The notes under the pieces are model-generated. The model did no database searches and had not been told where the DNA came from. It was given only the letters and a program-made list of their open reading frames with translations. A program made the translations under genes and the position numbers. Shown one piece after another: positions 17,590 through 26,174 of a DNA stretch of 64,000 nt (positions are counted from its first letter, which is position 1; the number at the start of each line of letters is the position of its first letter). The DNA is from Kutzneria kofuensis. GTDB lineage: Bacteria > Actinomycetota > Actinomycetes > Mycobacteriales > Pseudonocardiaceae. Location of the stretch: positions 5,706,038 to 5,770,037 of the forward strand of contig NZ_JACHIR010000001.1 of the NCBI RefSeq assembly GCF_014203355.1, written 5' to 3'.

Positions 17590-18405
17590 ATGGCGAACTA
17601 CACCGCGGCCGACGTGAAGCGACTCCGCGAGCTCACCGGCTCCGGCATGATGGACTGCAAGAAGGCCCTCGAGGAGGCCGACGGCGACTTCGACAAGGCC
17701 GTCGAGATCCTGCGCATCAAGGGCGCCAAGGACGTCGGCAAGCGCGCCGGGCGGGCCACCGCCAACGGCCTGGTCGCCGCCGACGGCGGCGTGATGATCG
17801 AGCTCCAGTGCGAGACCGACTTCGTCGCCAAGAACGAGGAGTTCCAGGAGCTGGCCGCCAAGATCGTGGCCGCCGCCAAGGACTCCGGCGCGACCGACGT
17901 GGCCTCGCTGACCGCCGCCAAGCTGGGCGACGGCACCGTCGCGGACGCCGTGCAGGCGCTGTCCGCGAAGATCGGCGAGAAGCTGGAGCTGGCCAAGGTC
18001 GTCGTGTTCGACGGCCAGGTGAGCACCTACCTGCACCGCCGCTCCGCCGACCTGCCGCCGGCCGTCGGCGTGCTGGTCGAGTACACCGGCCAGGACGGTG
18101 ACGCGGTCAAGGGTGTCGGCATGCAGATCGCCGCGATGAAGGCCAAGTACGTCACCCGCGACGAGGTGCCGGCGGACATCGTCGAGCACGAGCGCGGCAT
18201 CGCCGAGGCGACCGCCCGCGAGGAGGGCAAGCCGGAGGCGGCCCTGCCCAAGATCGTCGAGGGCCGGGTGAACGGCTTCTACAAGGACGTCGTGCTCCTG
18301 GAGCAGCCGTCCGTGCAGGAGTCGAAGAAGACCGTGAAGGCCCTGCTGGACGAGGCCGGGGTCACCGTGACTCGCTTCGCTCGCTTCGAGGTGGGCCAGG
18401 GCTGA
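17590..18405 (+). CDS. tsf: Elongation factor Ts
   Basis: Guanine-nucleotide exchange factor for EF-Tu. The 271-residue protein has the N-terminal UBA-like domain ([25 protein letters not shown]), the [10 protein letters not shown] exchange core motif with the Asp-Phe pair that inserts into EF-Tu, and the dimerisation subdomains ending FARFEVGQG. The ATG is preceded by AGAAGGAAAC. It forms the conserved rpsB-tsf pair and is followed by a hairpin before pyrH. Confidence 0.96.
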   Translation: MANYTAADVKRLRELTGSGMMDCKKALEEADGDFDKAVEILRIKGAKDVGKRAGRATANGLVAADGGVMIELQCETDFVAKNEEFQELAAKIVAAAKDSGATDVASLTAAKLGDGTVADAVQALSAKIGEKLELAKVVVFDGQVSTYLHRRSADLPPAVGVLVEYTGQDGDAVKGVGMQIAAMKAKYVTRDEVPADIVEHERGIAEATAREEGKPEAALPKIVEGRVNGFYKDVVLLEQPSVQESKKTVKALLDEAGVTVTRFARFEVGQG

Positions 18406-18417
18406 GGCCCGGCGCAG

Positions 18418-18453
18418 GCGGGGTCTGCCACAGTACGTGGCGGCCCCGCTTTC
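18418..18453 (+). terminator. imperfect hairpin after tsf
   Basis: GCGGGGTCTGCCAC pairs with GTGGCGGCCCCGC (18437-18449) with internal mismatches and is followed by TTT. Likely a terminator of the rpsB-tsf unit. Confidence 0.5.
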
Positions 18454-18497
18454 GCACGCCAGGACCACAGCGGACGACGAGAGGAAACCGAGCTTCG

Positions 18498-19274
18498 ATG
18501 TCGCTGACCCAGGACCGATCGACCAAGGACGCTCCGACCGGTGACGGCAACGGCTACCGCCGGGTGCTGCTGAAGCTGGGCGGCGAGATGTTCGGCGGCG
18601 GCGCCGTCGGCGTCGACCCCGACGTGGTGCACACCGTGGCCAGCCAGATCTCCGACGTGGTCCGCGGCGGCACCCAGGTGGCCGTGGTCATCGGCGGCGG
18701 CAACTTCTTCCGCGGCGCCGAGCTCAGCCAGCGTGGCATGGACCGGGACCGGGCCGACTACATGGCGATGCTCGGCACCGTGATGAACTGCCTCGCGCTG
18801 CAGGACTTCCTGGAGAAGCAGGGCATCGACACCCGGGTGCAGACCGCCATCACCATGGGCCAGGTCGCCGAGCCCTACATCCCGCGCCGCGCCGAGCGGC
18901 ACCTGGAGAAGGGCCGCGTGGTGATCTTCGCCGCCGGCGTCGGCATGCCGTACTTCTCGACCGACACCGCGGCGGCCCAGCGCGCGCTGGAGATCGGCTG
19001 CGACGTGGTGCTGATGGCCAAGGCGGTCGACGGCGTCTACGACTCCGACCCCCGGCGCAACCCCGACGCCAGCAAGTTCGACAGCATCACCCACCAGGAG
19101 GTGCTCGAACGCGGCCTCGAGGTGGCCGACGCGACGGCGTTCGCGCTGTGCAAGGACAACAACATGCCGATCATCGTGTTCAACCTGCTCACCGAGGGGA
19201 ACATCGCCCGCGCCGTGCGCGGTGAGAGGATCGGCACCGTGGTGAGCACCCCTGACGACAGGCCCTCGGCCTGA
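18498..19274 (+). CDS. pyrH: UMP kinase
   Basis: Phosphorylates UMP to UDP in pyrimidine nucleotide synthesis; a hexameric amino-acid-kinase-fold enzyme activated by GTP. Motifs: [57 protein letters not shown] and [16 protein letters not shown]. Length 258 is slightly above the E. coli enzyme because of an 18-residue hydrophilic N-terminal extension. Spaced 92 bp from tsf and 61 bp from frr, the usual order. Confidence 0.95.
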   Translation: MSLTQDRSTKDAPTGDGNGYRRVLLKLGGEMFGGGAVGVDPDVVHTVASQISDVVRGGTQVAVVIGGGNFFRGAELSQRGMDRDRADYMAMLGTVMNCLALQDFLEKQGIDTRVQTAITMGQVAEPYIPRRAERHLEKGRVVIFAAGVGMPYFSTDTAAAQRALEIGCDVVLMAKAVDGVYDSDPRRNPDASKFDSITHQEVLERGLEVADATAFALCKDNNMPIIVFNLLTEGNIARAVRGERIGTVVSTPDDRPSA

Positions 19275-19335
19275 CGCTGGGATCGTGAGCACCGGCAAAG
19301 TCACAACCGGCCAGCAGCATCGTTAAGGAGCAGCC

Positions 19336-19893
19336 GTGATCGACGAGACCCTTCTCGACGCCGAGGAGAAGATGGAAACCGCGGTGTCCGTGGCCAAGGA
19401 CCATCTCGCCGCGGTGCGCACGGGGCGTGCCAACGCCACCATGTTCCAGGGCATCAACGTCGAGTACTACGGCTCACCCACACCGCTCAACCAGCTCGCC
19501 GGCATCACCGTGCCCGAGGCCCGGATGGTCGTCGTCAAGCCGTACGACGCCAGCCAGCTCCGGGAGATCGAGAAGGCGATCCGCGACTCCGACCTGGGCG
19601 TGAACCCGACCAACGACGGCACGATCATCCGCGTCGTGGTGCCGCAGCTGTCCGAGGAGCGCCGCCGGGACATGGTGAAGGTGGCCAAGAGCAAGGGCGA
19701 GGACTCCAAGGTCGCGGTGCGCAACATCCGCCGCAAGGCCAAGGAGGAGCTGGACCGCATCGCCAAGGACGGCGAGGCCGGCGAGGACGACGTCGCCCGC
19801 GCCGAGAAGGAGCTGCAGCAGCTCACCGACAAGTACGTCGCCCAGATCGACCAGCTCGTCAAGCACAAGGAAGCCGAGCTGCTGGAGGTCTGA
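19336..19893 (+). CDS. frr: Ribosome recycling factor
   Basis: Splits post-termination ribosomes together with EF-G. The 185-residue protein shows the whole family pattern: [48 protein letters not shown], the [21 protein letters not shown] hinge and the long helical tail. GTG start is preceded by AAGGAG. It lies directly between pyrH and cdsA, as in most bacteria. Confidence 0.96.
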   Translation: MIDETLLDAEEKMETAVSVAKDHLAAVRTGRANATMFQGINVEYYGSPTPLNQLAGITVPEARMVVVKPYDASQLREIEKAIRDSDLGVNPTNDGTIIRVVVPQLSEERRRDMVKVAKSKGEDSKVAVRNIRRKAKEELDRIAKDGEAGEDDVARAEKELQQLTDKYVAQIDQLVKHKEAELLEV

Positions 19894-19924
19894 GGACCTG
19901 TCGGCAGGGGAGAGTTCGACGGAC

Positions 19925-20812
19925 GTGACTTCCACACGTGGCCGGCGCGACGACCAGGACGCGTCCGCGGGCGACCCGGGCGACAAGCCGCCGGCAAAGT
20001 CCTCGCGGGCGGGCCGCAACCTGTGGGCCGCGGTCGCGGTCGGGTGCGGGTTGGGCGCTGTCGTCCTGACGTGCCTGTTCACCGTGCCCCAGGCGTTCGT
20101 GGGGATCGTGGCCATCGCGGTCGCGATCTCCACGTTCGAGCTGGCCGGCGCGCTGCGTCGGGCCGGCGGCATCAACGTCGCGCTGGTGCCGGTGCTCGTC
20201 GGCGGGCAGGCCATGGTGTGGCTGTCCTGGCCGTTCGAACGGGTTGGTCTGCTCGCGGCGTTCGTGGTGACGATCCTGGGCTGCCTGATCTGGCGGTTCC
20301 GGGACGGCGTGTCCGGCTACGTGCGGGACGTGACCAGTTCGATCTTCGTCGCCGCCTATGTGCCGCTGTTCGCGTCGTTCGCCGCCATGCTCGTGGTGCC
20401 GGCTGACGGCGTGTACCGGATCCTGTGCTTCCTGATCGGCGTCGTCTGCTCCGACACCGGCGGCTACGCGGCCGGTGTGCTGTTCGGCAAGCACCCGATG
20501 GCCCCGCTGATCAGCCCGAAGAAGTCCTGGGAGGGCTTCGCCGGCTCCATGATCACCGGCACCGTCGGCGGCGCGCTTTCCGTCACACTGCTGCTGCACG
20601 GCCAGTGGTGGCAGGGCGTGCTGCTCGGCGCGGCTCTGGTGATCACGTCCACGGTCGGTGACCTGGTCGAGTCGCTGATCAAGCGGGACCTGGGCATCAA
20701 GGACATGGGCAACCTGCTGCCCGGGCACGGCGGGCTGATGGACCGAATGGATTCGCTGCTGCCGTCGGCCGTCGTCGCCTGGCTGCTGCTCCGGCTGTTC
20801 ATCCCCGCCTAA
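19925..20812 (+). CDS. cdsA: Phosphatidate cytidylyltransferase
   Basis: Membrane enzyme making CDP-diacylglycerol from phosphatidic acid and CTP, the branch point to phosphatidylinositol, cardiolipin and phosphatidylethanolamine. The C-terminal CDP-diglyceride synthetase signature is intact (SLIKRDLGIKDMGNLLPGHG followed by GLMDRMD), and about seven hydrophobic segments span residues 32-293. The GTG start follows frr by 31 bp with a GGGGAGAG ribosome binding site. It is the last gene of the frr-cdsA pair before an accessory region begins. Confidence 0.94.
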   Translation: MTSTRGRRDDQDASAGDPGDKPPAKSSRAGRNLWAAVAVGCGLGAVVLTCLFTVPQAFVGIVAIAVAISTFELAGALRRAGGINVALVPVLVGGQAMVWLSWPFERVGLLAAFVVTILGCLIWRFRDGVSGYVRDVTSSIFVAAYVPLFASFAAMLVVPADGVYRILCFLIGVVCSDTGGYAAGVLFGKHPMAPLISPKKSWEGFAGSMITGTVGGALSVTLLLHGQWWQGVLLGAALVITSTVGDLVESLIKRDLGIKDMGNLLPGHGGLMDRMDSLLPSAVVAWLLLRLFIPA

Positions 20813-21087
20813 AGGCCGAGTTGGGCGCGGCCGGTCGAAGTGAGGTCGGCGAGGGTGGCGCGGTCCGGCCAGTGAGCCTCGTAGTTCTCCGCGGCGAAGT
20901 CGCCGGGGCTGGTGCCGGCCAGGAAATGACGGCCGCAGTCGGCGGCGAAGCGGGCGTTCTTGGCGCACAGCGGGGCAGCGGGGATGTACATGACGTTGCC
21001 CCAGCGCTCCTGGTCGCTGACGTCGGCGACGGAGTGGATGACGTCGCAGTGCCACCAGACCGTGTCGCCGGGCTGACGGATGCCTTG
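20809..21087 (-). pseudogene. C-terminal remnant of a DUF1479 (YbiU-like) protein
   Basis: About 92 codons on the minus strand resemble the C-terminal end of DUF1479 proteins, a 2-oxoglutarate-oxygenase-like family: GIRQPGDTVWWHCDVIHSV, WGNVMYIPAAPLCAKNA and the final DFAAENYEAHWPDR. The frame is closed upstream by a TAG at 21088-21090, exactly where similarity stops, and everything N-terminal (over 300 residues in the family) is missing. The stop overlaps the cdsA end by 4 bp. The truncation point coincides with that of the ROK fragment on the other strand. Confidence 0.75.
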
Positions 21088-21399
21088 CTACGCCAGGGTT
21101 TCGGCACGCCGCCGGCGATCGACGTGCCGACCGTGCTCGCCGGTGATCGCAAGTCGGAGTTCGGCGCCGCGATCGGCCGGGCGGTCGCCTCGGCGTGCAC
21201 GGTGTTCGACCCCGAACTGGTGCTGTTCGGCGGCCCGCTGGGCGGCCATCCCGACATCCTGCCGCACATCCGGGCCGCGCAGGACGGCGCGACGCCGGCC
21301 GCGGTCCGCGTGGCGGCCGGCGAATTCGGCGACGCCGCGCCGATGCGGGGCGCCTTGGCCTGGGCCGTCGATCACGGTCGGGGCCAGTTGCTGGCCTAG
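21088..21399 (+). pseudogene. C-terminal remnant of a ROK-family sugar kinase/repressor
   Basis: About 103 codons match the end of ROK proteins: AAIGRAVASACTVFDPELVLFG followed by GPLGGHP and a final FGDAAPMRGALAWAVDH. The ATP-binding and zinc-binding parts that should precede it are absent. The frame runs open to the left but only through sequence antisense to the DUF1479 remnant, so no functional start exists. Together with that fragment it marks a deletion that removed the 5' halves of two originally divergent genes. Confidence 0.72.
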
Positions 21400-22166
21400 T
21401 CGTCGTACGGGTCGACCGGCTCCTCTTCCTCCTCGTGCGGCTCGATCACCGAGAAGGTCGCGCCCTGCGGATCGGTCAGCACGGCCACGCGCCCGTAGGC
21501 GGAGTCGAACGGTTCCACCACAACCGTTCCCGCCAGCCGGCGCACGCAGTTCGCCGCCTCGTCCGTGTCGGTGACACGAAAGAACACCATCCAGTGCGGC
21601 GGCGTGTCCGCCGGGAACTCGGCGTCCATCCGATAGCGGCCGAGCACCGCCGCGCCGTTCAGCCACCACACGGTGTAGTCCAGATCGACGCCGTCACCGA
21701 CCTGGCCCTGGCTGTAGCCGAACAGGCCGCGGAAGAACTTGTCCGCCAGGTGGCCGTCGCGGGTGTTCAGGTCCGCCCACTCGAAGCAGCCCGGAAGTCC
21801 GTACGCCAGCGTGACATCCGGCATCGGCGCGCTCAACGCGATCACGCCGCCGCTGGGATCCTCGGCGATCACGGTGCGCCCCTCCAGGGGGCCACGCACG
21901 ACGCGGCCCCCGTGCTGGCGCACCCGTTCCGAGGCGATCCACGGATTGCGGATGGCCAGGTGCAGCCGCCATTCGTGGCGTCGCCCGGGATCGATGCCCG
22001 CGGCCACCTCGTCCCGGCCGACGTGCGCGAGCGCGCCGCCGCGTCGGTCCACTGTGTACCGCCAGCCGAGCAGCGCGGCGTAGAAGTCGCGGCTGGCCGG
22101 CGGATCGGTGCTGTCGAGGCTTACCCAGCAGGGCCGTCCGGGGAGGATGCCGTTGGTGTGCGTCAT
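21396..22166 (-). CDS. Two-domain VOC (glyoxalase/bleomycin-resistance-like) protein
   Basis: 256-residue protein with two VOC modules: residues about 8-118 (PCWVSLDSTDPPASRDFYAALLGW; VIAEDPSGGVIAL) and about 130-245 (CFEWADLNTRDGHLADKFFRGLFGY; VAVLTDPQGATFSVIEPHE). Such tandem proteins are often annotated as hydroxylases or glyoxalases on thin evidence; the ligand is unknown. ATG at 22166 is chosen because AGGAGGT precedes it by six bases; a more upstream in-frame start lacks this. The tail is a run of Glu residues. It ends 4 bp into the ROK remnant. Confidence 0.86.
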   Translation of the reverse strand: MTHTNGILPGRPCWVSLDSTDPPASRDFYAALLGWRYTVDRRGGALAHVGRDEVAAGIDPGRRHEWRLHLAIRNPWIASERVRQHGGRVVRGPLEGRTVIAEDPSGGVIALSAPMPDVTLAYGLPGCFEWADLNTRDGHLADKFFRGLFGYSQGQVGDGVDLDYTVWWLNGAAVLGRYRMDAEFPADTPPHWMVFFRVTDTDEAANCVRRLAGTVVVEPFDSAYGRVAVLTDPQGATFSVIEPHEEEEEPVDPYDD

Positions 22167-22257
22167 GAGGGCACCTCCTCGCGTGTTCACGGCGTGTAGT
22201 CAATGGTCAACGCAGCATCATCCCCGTGGCAAGCCGCCACATGATTGGCTTGTCACC

Positions 22258-23022
22258 ATGGGAATGGCATGGGTGCCGCAGCTAGCGGCGCGGATGAGGG
22301 CCAGACTGACGGCCGTGCACGTGCTTCCCAGCCCCAACATCTGGCAGTGGCCCGAGCTGTACGCGGTGGAGAACCGCGCCCAGGACAGCACCGGCGAGAT
22401 CTGGCGGGCGCTGCGGGCCGAGTGCGACTGGGTCGGACAGGACGTCGTCGACGTCGGCTGCGGCGACGGATTCCACCTGTCGGTGTTCGCGACGGATGCG
22501 GCAAGCGTCACGGGCGTGGAGCCGCATCCGCCGCTGGTGGAGCGGGCCAAGGCGCGCACGCACGACGCCGACAACATCCGCGTGCTGGAGGGCGGTGCGC
22601 AGCGGCTGCCGCTCCCGGACGGCTGCGCGGATCTGGTGCACGCGCGGACCGCGTACTTCTTCGGGCCCGGCTGTGAACCCGGGCTGATGGAGACGGATCG
22701 GGTGCTACGGCCCGGTGGCGCGCTGGCGATCGTCGATCTCGACGGCGCCGCGCCGCCGTACGGACGATGGCTGTGCGACGACGTCCGTGGCTACGATCCC
22801 GTTGCAGTGCAACGGTTCTTCGACGAGCAGGGCTTCAGCACCCGGCATGTCCGCACGACGTGGCGGTTCGAGCGCCGCGCCGACCTGGAAGCCGTGCTGC
22901 GCATCGAGTTCTCGGCGAAGGTGGCCGAACGGGCCATCGCCGAGACGGCCGGCACGGAGATCCCGGTCGGCTACCGGCTGCATGTGCGCCGGAAGCCGAC
23001 CGGGATCATCCTGCCCTCGTGA
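22258..23022 (+). CDS. SAM-dependent methyltransferase (class I)
   Basis: About 254 residues with a Methyltransf_11-type core: motif I DVVDVGCGDGFHLSVFA, acidic loop GVEPHPPLVERAKART, motif II LEGGAQRLPLPDGCADLVHARTAYFFGPG, motif III VLRPGGALAIVDLDG. Substrate unknown. ATG at 22258 is a reasonable start, though no strong ribosome binding site is seen and ATG at 22264 is possible. It is divergent from the VOC gene and convergent with the PadR gene, ending one base before it. Confidence 0.85.
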   Translation: MGMAWVPQLAARMRARLTAVHVLPSPNIWQWPELYAVENRAQDSTGEIWRALRAECDWVGQDVVDVGCGDGFHLSVFATDAASVTGVEPHPPLVERAKARTHDADNIRVLEGGAQRLPLPDGCADLVHARTAYFFGPGCEPGLMETDRVLRPGGALAIVDLDGAAPPYGRWLCDDVRGYDPVAVQRFFDEQGFSTRHVRTTWRFERRADLEAVLRIEFSAKVAERAIAETAGTEIPVGYRLHVRRKPTGIILPS

Positions 23023-23682
23023 TCACTCGCCGTCGTCATCGGCGTCGACGTCCTCGGCCAGCAGGCCGTAGATCCGCCGCTTGGCCTCGTTGATCGCGTC
23101 GACGGCGCGGGACTTCTGGTCCTCGGTGCCGGCCTGGGTGATCTGCTCCACGGCCATGAACAGCTGGCGCAGGGCCGTGTGCAGCTCGCGGACCTCGTCG
23201 GCCTCGCCGACCGCGTCGGCCCAGGGCTTGGCCTCGCCCAGCTTGGCCGCCTCGGCCCGGCCGGACTCAGTGAGGGTGAACAGCTTCTTGCCGCTGGCGG
23301 CGTCGCCGACGATCAGGCCCTCGTCGTCGAGCATCTGCAGCGTCGGGTAGACCGAGCCGGGGCTGGGCCGCCAGACGCCGTTGGTGCGCTCGCCGAGCTC
23401 CTGGATCATCTCGTAGCCGTGCATCGGACGCTCCGCGAGCAGGGCGAGCACCGCCGCGCGGACGTTGCCGCGACGTTGTCGCCGGCCGCCACGGCGACCG
23501 CCGCGGAAGCCGGCCATCGCGCTGAGCGCCCCCGGCCAGGGGCCGCCGGCCGCGAAGGGCATCGGGCCCATCGGCGGTTCCGGCGGGCGGGGCGGGGTGT
23601 GGTGCGGGAAGCCCGGCAGCGTGCCGAAGTCGTGGCCGTGCTGGAAACGGGACTGGAAGTGGGGGTGGTTGTGGCTGCGCAT
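23023..23682 (-). CDS. PadR-family transcriptional regulator
   Basis: 219-residue repressor-type protein. A His/Pro-rich N-terminal region (HNHPHFQSRFQHGHDFG, PHHTPPRPPEPP) and a basic GGRRGGRRQRR patch precede the PadR winged helix: VLALLAERPMHGYEMIQELGERT, SPGSVYPTLQMLDDEGLIVG. A C-terminal helix pair ends with acidic DVDADDDGE. The His-rich head may bind metal. ATG at 23682 follows GAAGGGA. Two palindromes in the region shared with rlmN are likely its operators. Confidence 0.88.
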   Translation of the reverse strand: MRSHNHPHFQSRFQHGHDFGTLPGFPHHTPPRPPEPPMGPMPFAAGGPWPGALSAMAGFRGGRRGGRRQRRGNVRAAVLALLAERPMHGYEMIQELGERTNGVWRPSPGSVYPTLQMLDDEGLIVGDAASGKKLFTLTESGRAEAAKLGEAKPWADAVGEADEVRELHTALRQLFMAVEQITQAGTEDQKSRAVDAINEAKRRIYGLLAEDVDADDDGE

Positions 23683-23722
23683 GATGCGCTCCCTTCGGGT
23701 CGTGTGTCGTTCTGACGTTGCT

Positions 23723-23766
23723 AACGATATATCGTTGACATATCGCGATACAACGGCCGATAGTGT
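23723..23766 (+). promoter_or_regulatory. PadR operators overlapping the rlmN promoter
   Basis: Perfect 14-bp palindrome AACGATATATCGTT (23723-23736) and perfect 10-bp palindrome TATCGCGATA (23741-23750), AT-rich against a GC-rich background. A consensus -35 TTGACA (23735-23740) bridges them, with GATAGT (23759-23764) as a -10 at 18-bp spacing for rlmN. Binding at both would block rlmN and the divergent padR promoter. Confidence 0.65.
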
Positions 23767-23807
23767 GACCCGTGTCACGTCCGCTGGCGTGGGAGAATGG
23801 ATGGGTT

Positions 23808-24914
23808 ATGACTGCGCTCCCCCTTGTCTTCGATGCCCCTCGCCGTGCCATGCCGCCCCGGCACCTGGCCGACATGTCCGCGGCCGAACGCGCCCAGGCC
23901 GTCGCCGACCTGGGGGAGAAGCCGTTCCGCGCGAAGCAGCTGTCCAACCACTACTTCTCCCGGCTGACCGTCGACCCGGACGCGATGACCGACATCCCGG
24001 CCGCGACCCGGGAGCGGCTGGTCGGCCAGCTGATGCCGAGCCTGCTCACCGAGGTGCGCAAGCTCAGCTGCGACGACGGCACCACCCGCAAGACGCTGTG
24101 GCGGGCGCACGACGGCACGCTGCTGGAGAGCGTGCTCATGCGCTATCCCGACCGGGCAACCCTCTGTATCTCCAGCCAGGCCGGCTGCGGCATGGCCTGC
24201 CCGTTCTGTGCCACCGGGCAGGGCGGGCTGACCCGCAACCTGTCCACCGCCGAGATCGTCGACCAGGTTCGGGCCGCCGCCGCGGCGATGCGCGACGGCG
24301 AGCTGCCCGGTGGTCCCGGCCGCCTGTCGAACATCGTCTTCATGGGCATGGGTGAGCCGCTCGCCAACTACAAGCGGGTCATCGACGCCGTGCACCGGAT
24401 CTGCGACCCCGCGCCGGACGGCCTGGGTATCTCGCAGCGGTCGGTGACTGTGTCGACGGTCGGTCTGGTCCCGGCGATCCGGAAGTTGACCGAGGAGGGG
24501 CTGCACGTCCGGCTGGCCGTGTCACTGCACACCCCCGATGACGAGCTCCGCGACACTCTCGTGCCCGTGAACACGCGGTGGAAAGTATCCGAGGTCCTGC
24601 AGGCCGCTCGCGGCTACGCCGACAAGACCGGTCGGCGGGTGTCGATCGAGTACGCGCTGATCAGGGACGTCAATGACCAGCCGTGGCGGGCCGACATGCT
24701 GGGCAAGAAGCTGCACAAGCATCTCGGCCAGTACGCGCACGTCAACCTGATCCCGCTGAACCCGACGCCAGGCTCGAAGTGGGATGCCTCGCCGAAACCC
24801 GTGCAGGACGAGTTCGTGCAGCGGGTCAAGGCTCAGGGCGTGGAGTGCACCGTCCGCGACACACGTGGCCAGGAGATCGCCGCTGCCTGCGGCCAGCTCG
24901 CCGCCGAAGGGTGA
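23808..24914 (+). CDS. rlmN: Dual-specificity rRNA/tRNA adenine-C2 methyltransferase RlmN
   Basis: Radical-SAM enzyme that methylates A2503 in 23S rRNA and A37 in some tRNAs. The iron-sulfur motif CGMACPFC gives Cys127, Cys131 and Cys134; the SAM-binding GEPL stretch is in [12 protein letters not shown]; the resolving cysteine is in [11 protein letters not shown] near the C-terminus. ATG at 23808 is about 40 bp from the candidate promoter and starts [15 protein letters not shown]. The stop overlaps the GTG of a small antitoxin-like frame. rlmN after frr-cdsA is the conserved order. Confidence 0.94.
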   Translation: MTALPLVFDAPRRAMPPRHLADMSAAERAQAVADLGEKPFRAKQLSNHYFSRLTVDPDAMTDIPAATRERLVGQLMPSLLTEVRKLSCDDGTTRKTLWRAHDGTLLESVLMRYPDRATLCISSQAGCGMACPFCATGQGGLTRNLSTAEIVDQVRAAAAAMRDGELPGGPGRLSNIVFMGMGEPLANYKRVIDAVHRICDPAPDGLGISQRSVTVSTVGLVPAIRKLTEEGLHVRLAVSLHTPDDELRDTLVPVNTRWKVSEVLQAARGYADKTGRRVSIEYALIRDVNDQPWRADMLGKKLHKHLGQYAHVNLIPLNPTPGSKWDASPKPVQDEFVQRVKAQGVECTVRDTRGQEIAAACGQLAAEG

Positions 24915-25093
24915 ACCGGCTAGGTGTCACACGCTCGGAGTTCTATGCACGCGCGGCACGCTTCCATCTGGAGCACCTGGAACAAGAACCGCTGACCAAC
25001 GAGATCAACGCGGCGCTCGACCTCATCGGTGACGATGACGACTCGGCGGCGGCCGCGGTCAGCGTGGGCCGGCGCGTGGGCGGATCTGAGTGA
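24911..25093 (+). pseudogene. Truncated MazE-like antitoxin remnant
   Basis: Sixty codons beginning at a GTG that overlaps the rlmN stop. The translation SRSEFYARAARF-like part (GVTRSEFYARAARFHLEHLE) and LTNEINAALDLIGDDDDSA match the second helix onward of ribbon-helix-helix MazE antitoxins, but the N-terminal DNA-binding beta strand and first helix (about 25 residues) are missing and the C-terminus stops early after GRRVGGSE. It could still be translated by coupling to rlmN but should not bind DNA as a normal antitoxin. Confidence 0.65.
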
Positions 25094-25094
25094 G

Positions 25095-25306
25095 GCTGAA
25101 GGGTCGCGGCCAGCCCAGTGTCGCCCGGTGATCGTCGTCGAGGCTGATCCCTACAACGCCCGTCGCCTGGTGACCGAGACTCGGTGGTCGACGTGACGGC
25201 GTTGGTGACCCTGAACAAGGACGACCTGTCGGGTCGGGTCGGCGACGTGCAGCTGGTCCTGATGCGGGATGTGGACGCAGGGCTGCGTCGAGTACTCGGA
25301 CTCTGA
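25095..25306 (+). pseudogene. Decayed MazF/PemK-type toxin
   Basis: Two MazF pieces lie in different frames. The first, RPVIVVEADPYNARRLVTE, matches the N-terminal beta strands; the second, DSVVDVTALVTLNKDDLSGR then VGDVQLVLMRDVDAGLRRVL, matches the C-terminal half including the conserved D-L helix. About 35 residues between them are missing, and the first frame ends at a TGA. It directly follows the MazE remnant, so a whole mazEF pair is dying behind rlmN. No intact toxin can be made. Confidence 0.7.
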
Positions 25307-25352
25307 GGGAGCAACACCTGAGTCGACCCCAACGCGGGTTCGGGTGGACACA

Positions 25353-25385
25353 CGAGAGCCGCGCCCACGTGGGACGCGGCTCTCG
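25353..25385. terminator. hairpin between mazF remnant and DUF2631 gene
   Basis: CGAGAGCCGCG (25353-25363) and CGCGGCTCTCG (25375-25385) form a perfect 11-bp stem with an 11-nt loop; probably the terminator of the leftward DUF2631 gene. Confidence 0.6.
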
Positions 25386-25399
25386 GGTCGAGGCTGTGG

Positions 25400-25660
25400 T
25401 CAGCGGCGCCAAGCGGTGCGGCTGCGGATGCGGTCCCAGATCAGGGCGAGCACGATGGCCGCGGCGGTGCCGATGAGGTAGATGTCCTCGATGTGGCCGC
25501 GGTGGTTGCCGATCAGCATCAGCAGCAGGGCGATGGCGGTGAGCCAGCCGGCGATGCGGGTGGCCTTGGGGAAGGTGCCGTGCCAGCCCCACTCAACCGA
25601 CGGCTCGTCGTGCGGGTCGACGACGCTGGCCGGACGCTTCTCCAACTCCGAGGACGCCAC
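25400..25660 (-). CDS. DUF2631 membrane protein
   Basis: Small 86-residue actinobacterial protein with two hydrophobic helices (TRIAGWLTAIALLLMLIGN and IYLIGTAAAIVLALIWD) and the family N-terminus VDPHDEPSVEWGWHG. Function unknown. GTG at 25660 is preceded by AGGAG at good spacing; an upstream in-frame ATG would add an unconserved 20 residues. A DUF2631 gene near rlmN and dxr is conserved in mycobacteria and relatives, which supports the call. Confidence 0.83.
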   Translation of the reverse strand: MASSELEKRPASVVDPHDEPSVEWGWHGTFPKATRIAGWLTAIALLLMLIGNHRGHIEDIYLIGTAAAIVLALIWDRIRSRTAWRR

Positions 25661-25765
25661 GATCGCTCCTGGTCTGACTAGGGATCCCAACGGCCTCATG
25701 GTCGCATACGGGGGTGACATGGCGCCCGGGTGGGTGGCCGCCCGGGCGCCACGTCCGGGAACGGC

Positions 25766-26032
25766 CTACGTGCGTGCCTTGCGGCCCGTCACCAGCCGGA
25801 AGATGGCCAGCACGATGACGGCGCCGAGGATCGCGAGCAGCCATGTGCGCAGGTCGAAGAAGCCGCCGAGGTCGACTCCGAAGATCGCCTTGCCGATGAT
25901 GCCGCCGAGGAAGCCGCCGACGATTCCGAGCACCGCGGTCAGGATGATGCCGCCGCCGTCGCGGCCGGGCATGATCGCCTTGGCGATGATGCCGACAATC
26001 AATCCGAGCACGATCCACGCGATGATGCCCAC
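25766..26032 (-). CDS. GlsB/YeaQ/YmgE-family stress membrane protein
   Basis: 88 residues, three hydrophobic segments rich in Gly: GIIAWIVLGLIVGIIAKAIM, ILTAVLGIVGGFLGGIIGKA and LLAILGAVIVLAIFRLV. This is the transglycosylase-associated family seen in stress responses; no catalytic activity has been shown for it. GTG at 26032 gives the family start MGIIAW and leaves nine bases after AAAGGAGC; a GTG nine bases further upstream is too close to that site. Confidence 0.85.
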   Translation of the reverse strand: MGIIAWIVLGLIVGIIAKAIMPGRDGGGIILTAVLGIVGGFLGGIIGKAIFGVDLGGFFDLRTWLLAILGAVIVLAIFRLVTGRKART

Positions 26033-26130
26033 AGGGGTCACGCTCCTTTCGACGGGCCGGCGTGTCCGGCCCGCGCTCGGACACTGATGTACCCCACCGG
26101 TCGATCATCACGCACCTTTTACCAACTCGT

Positions 26131-26136
26131 TATCAT
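26131..26136 (+). promoter_or_regulatory. candidate -10 element for dxr
   Basis: TATCAT in the gap between the GlsB-like gene and dxr, about 40 bp before the dxr start; no clear -35 hexamer. Confidence 0.3.
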
Positions 26137-26174
26137 TCGACGGTGCTGTCCGAGACCCCTGCGGATCGGCGAGA

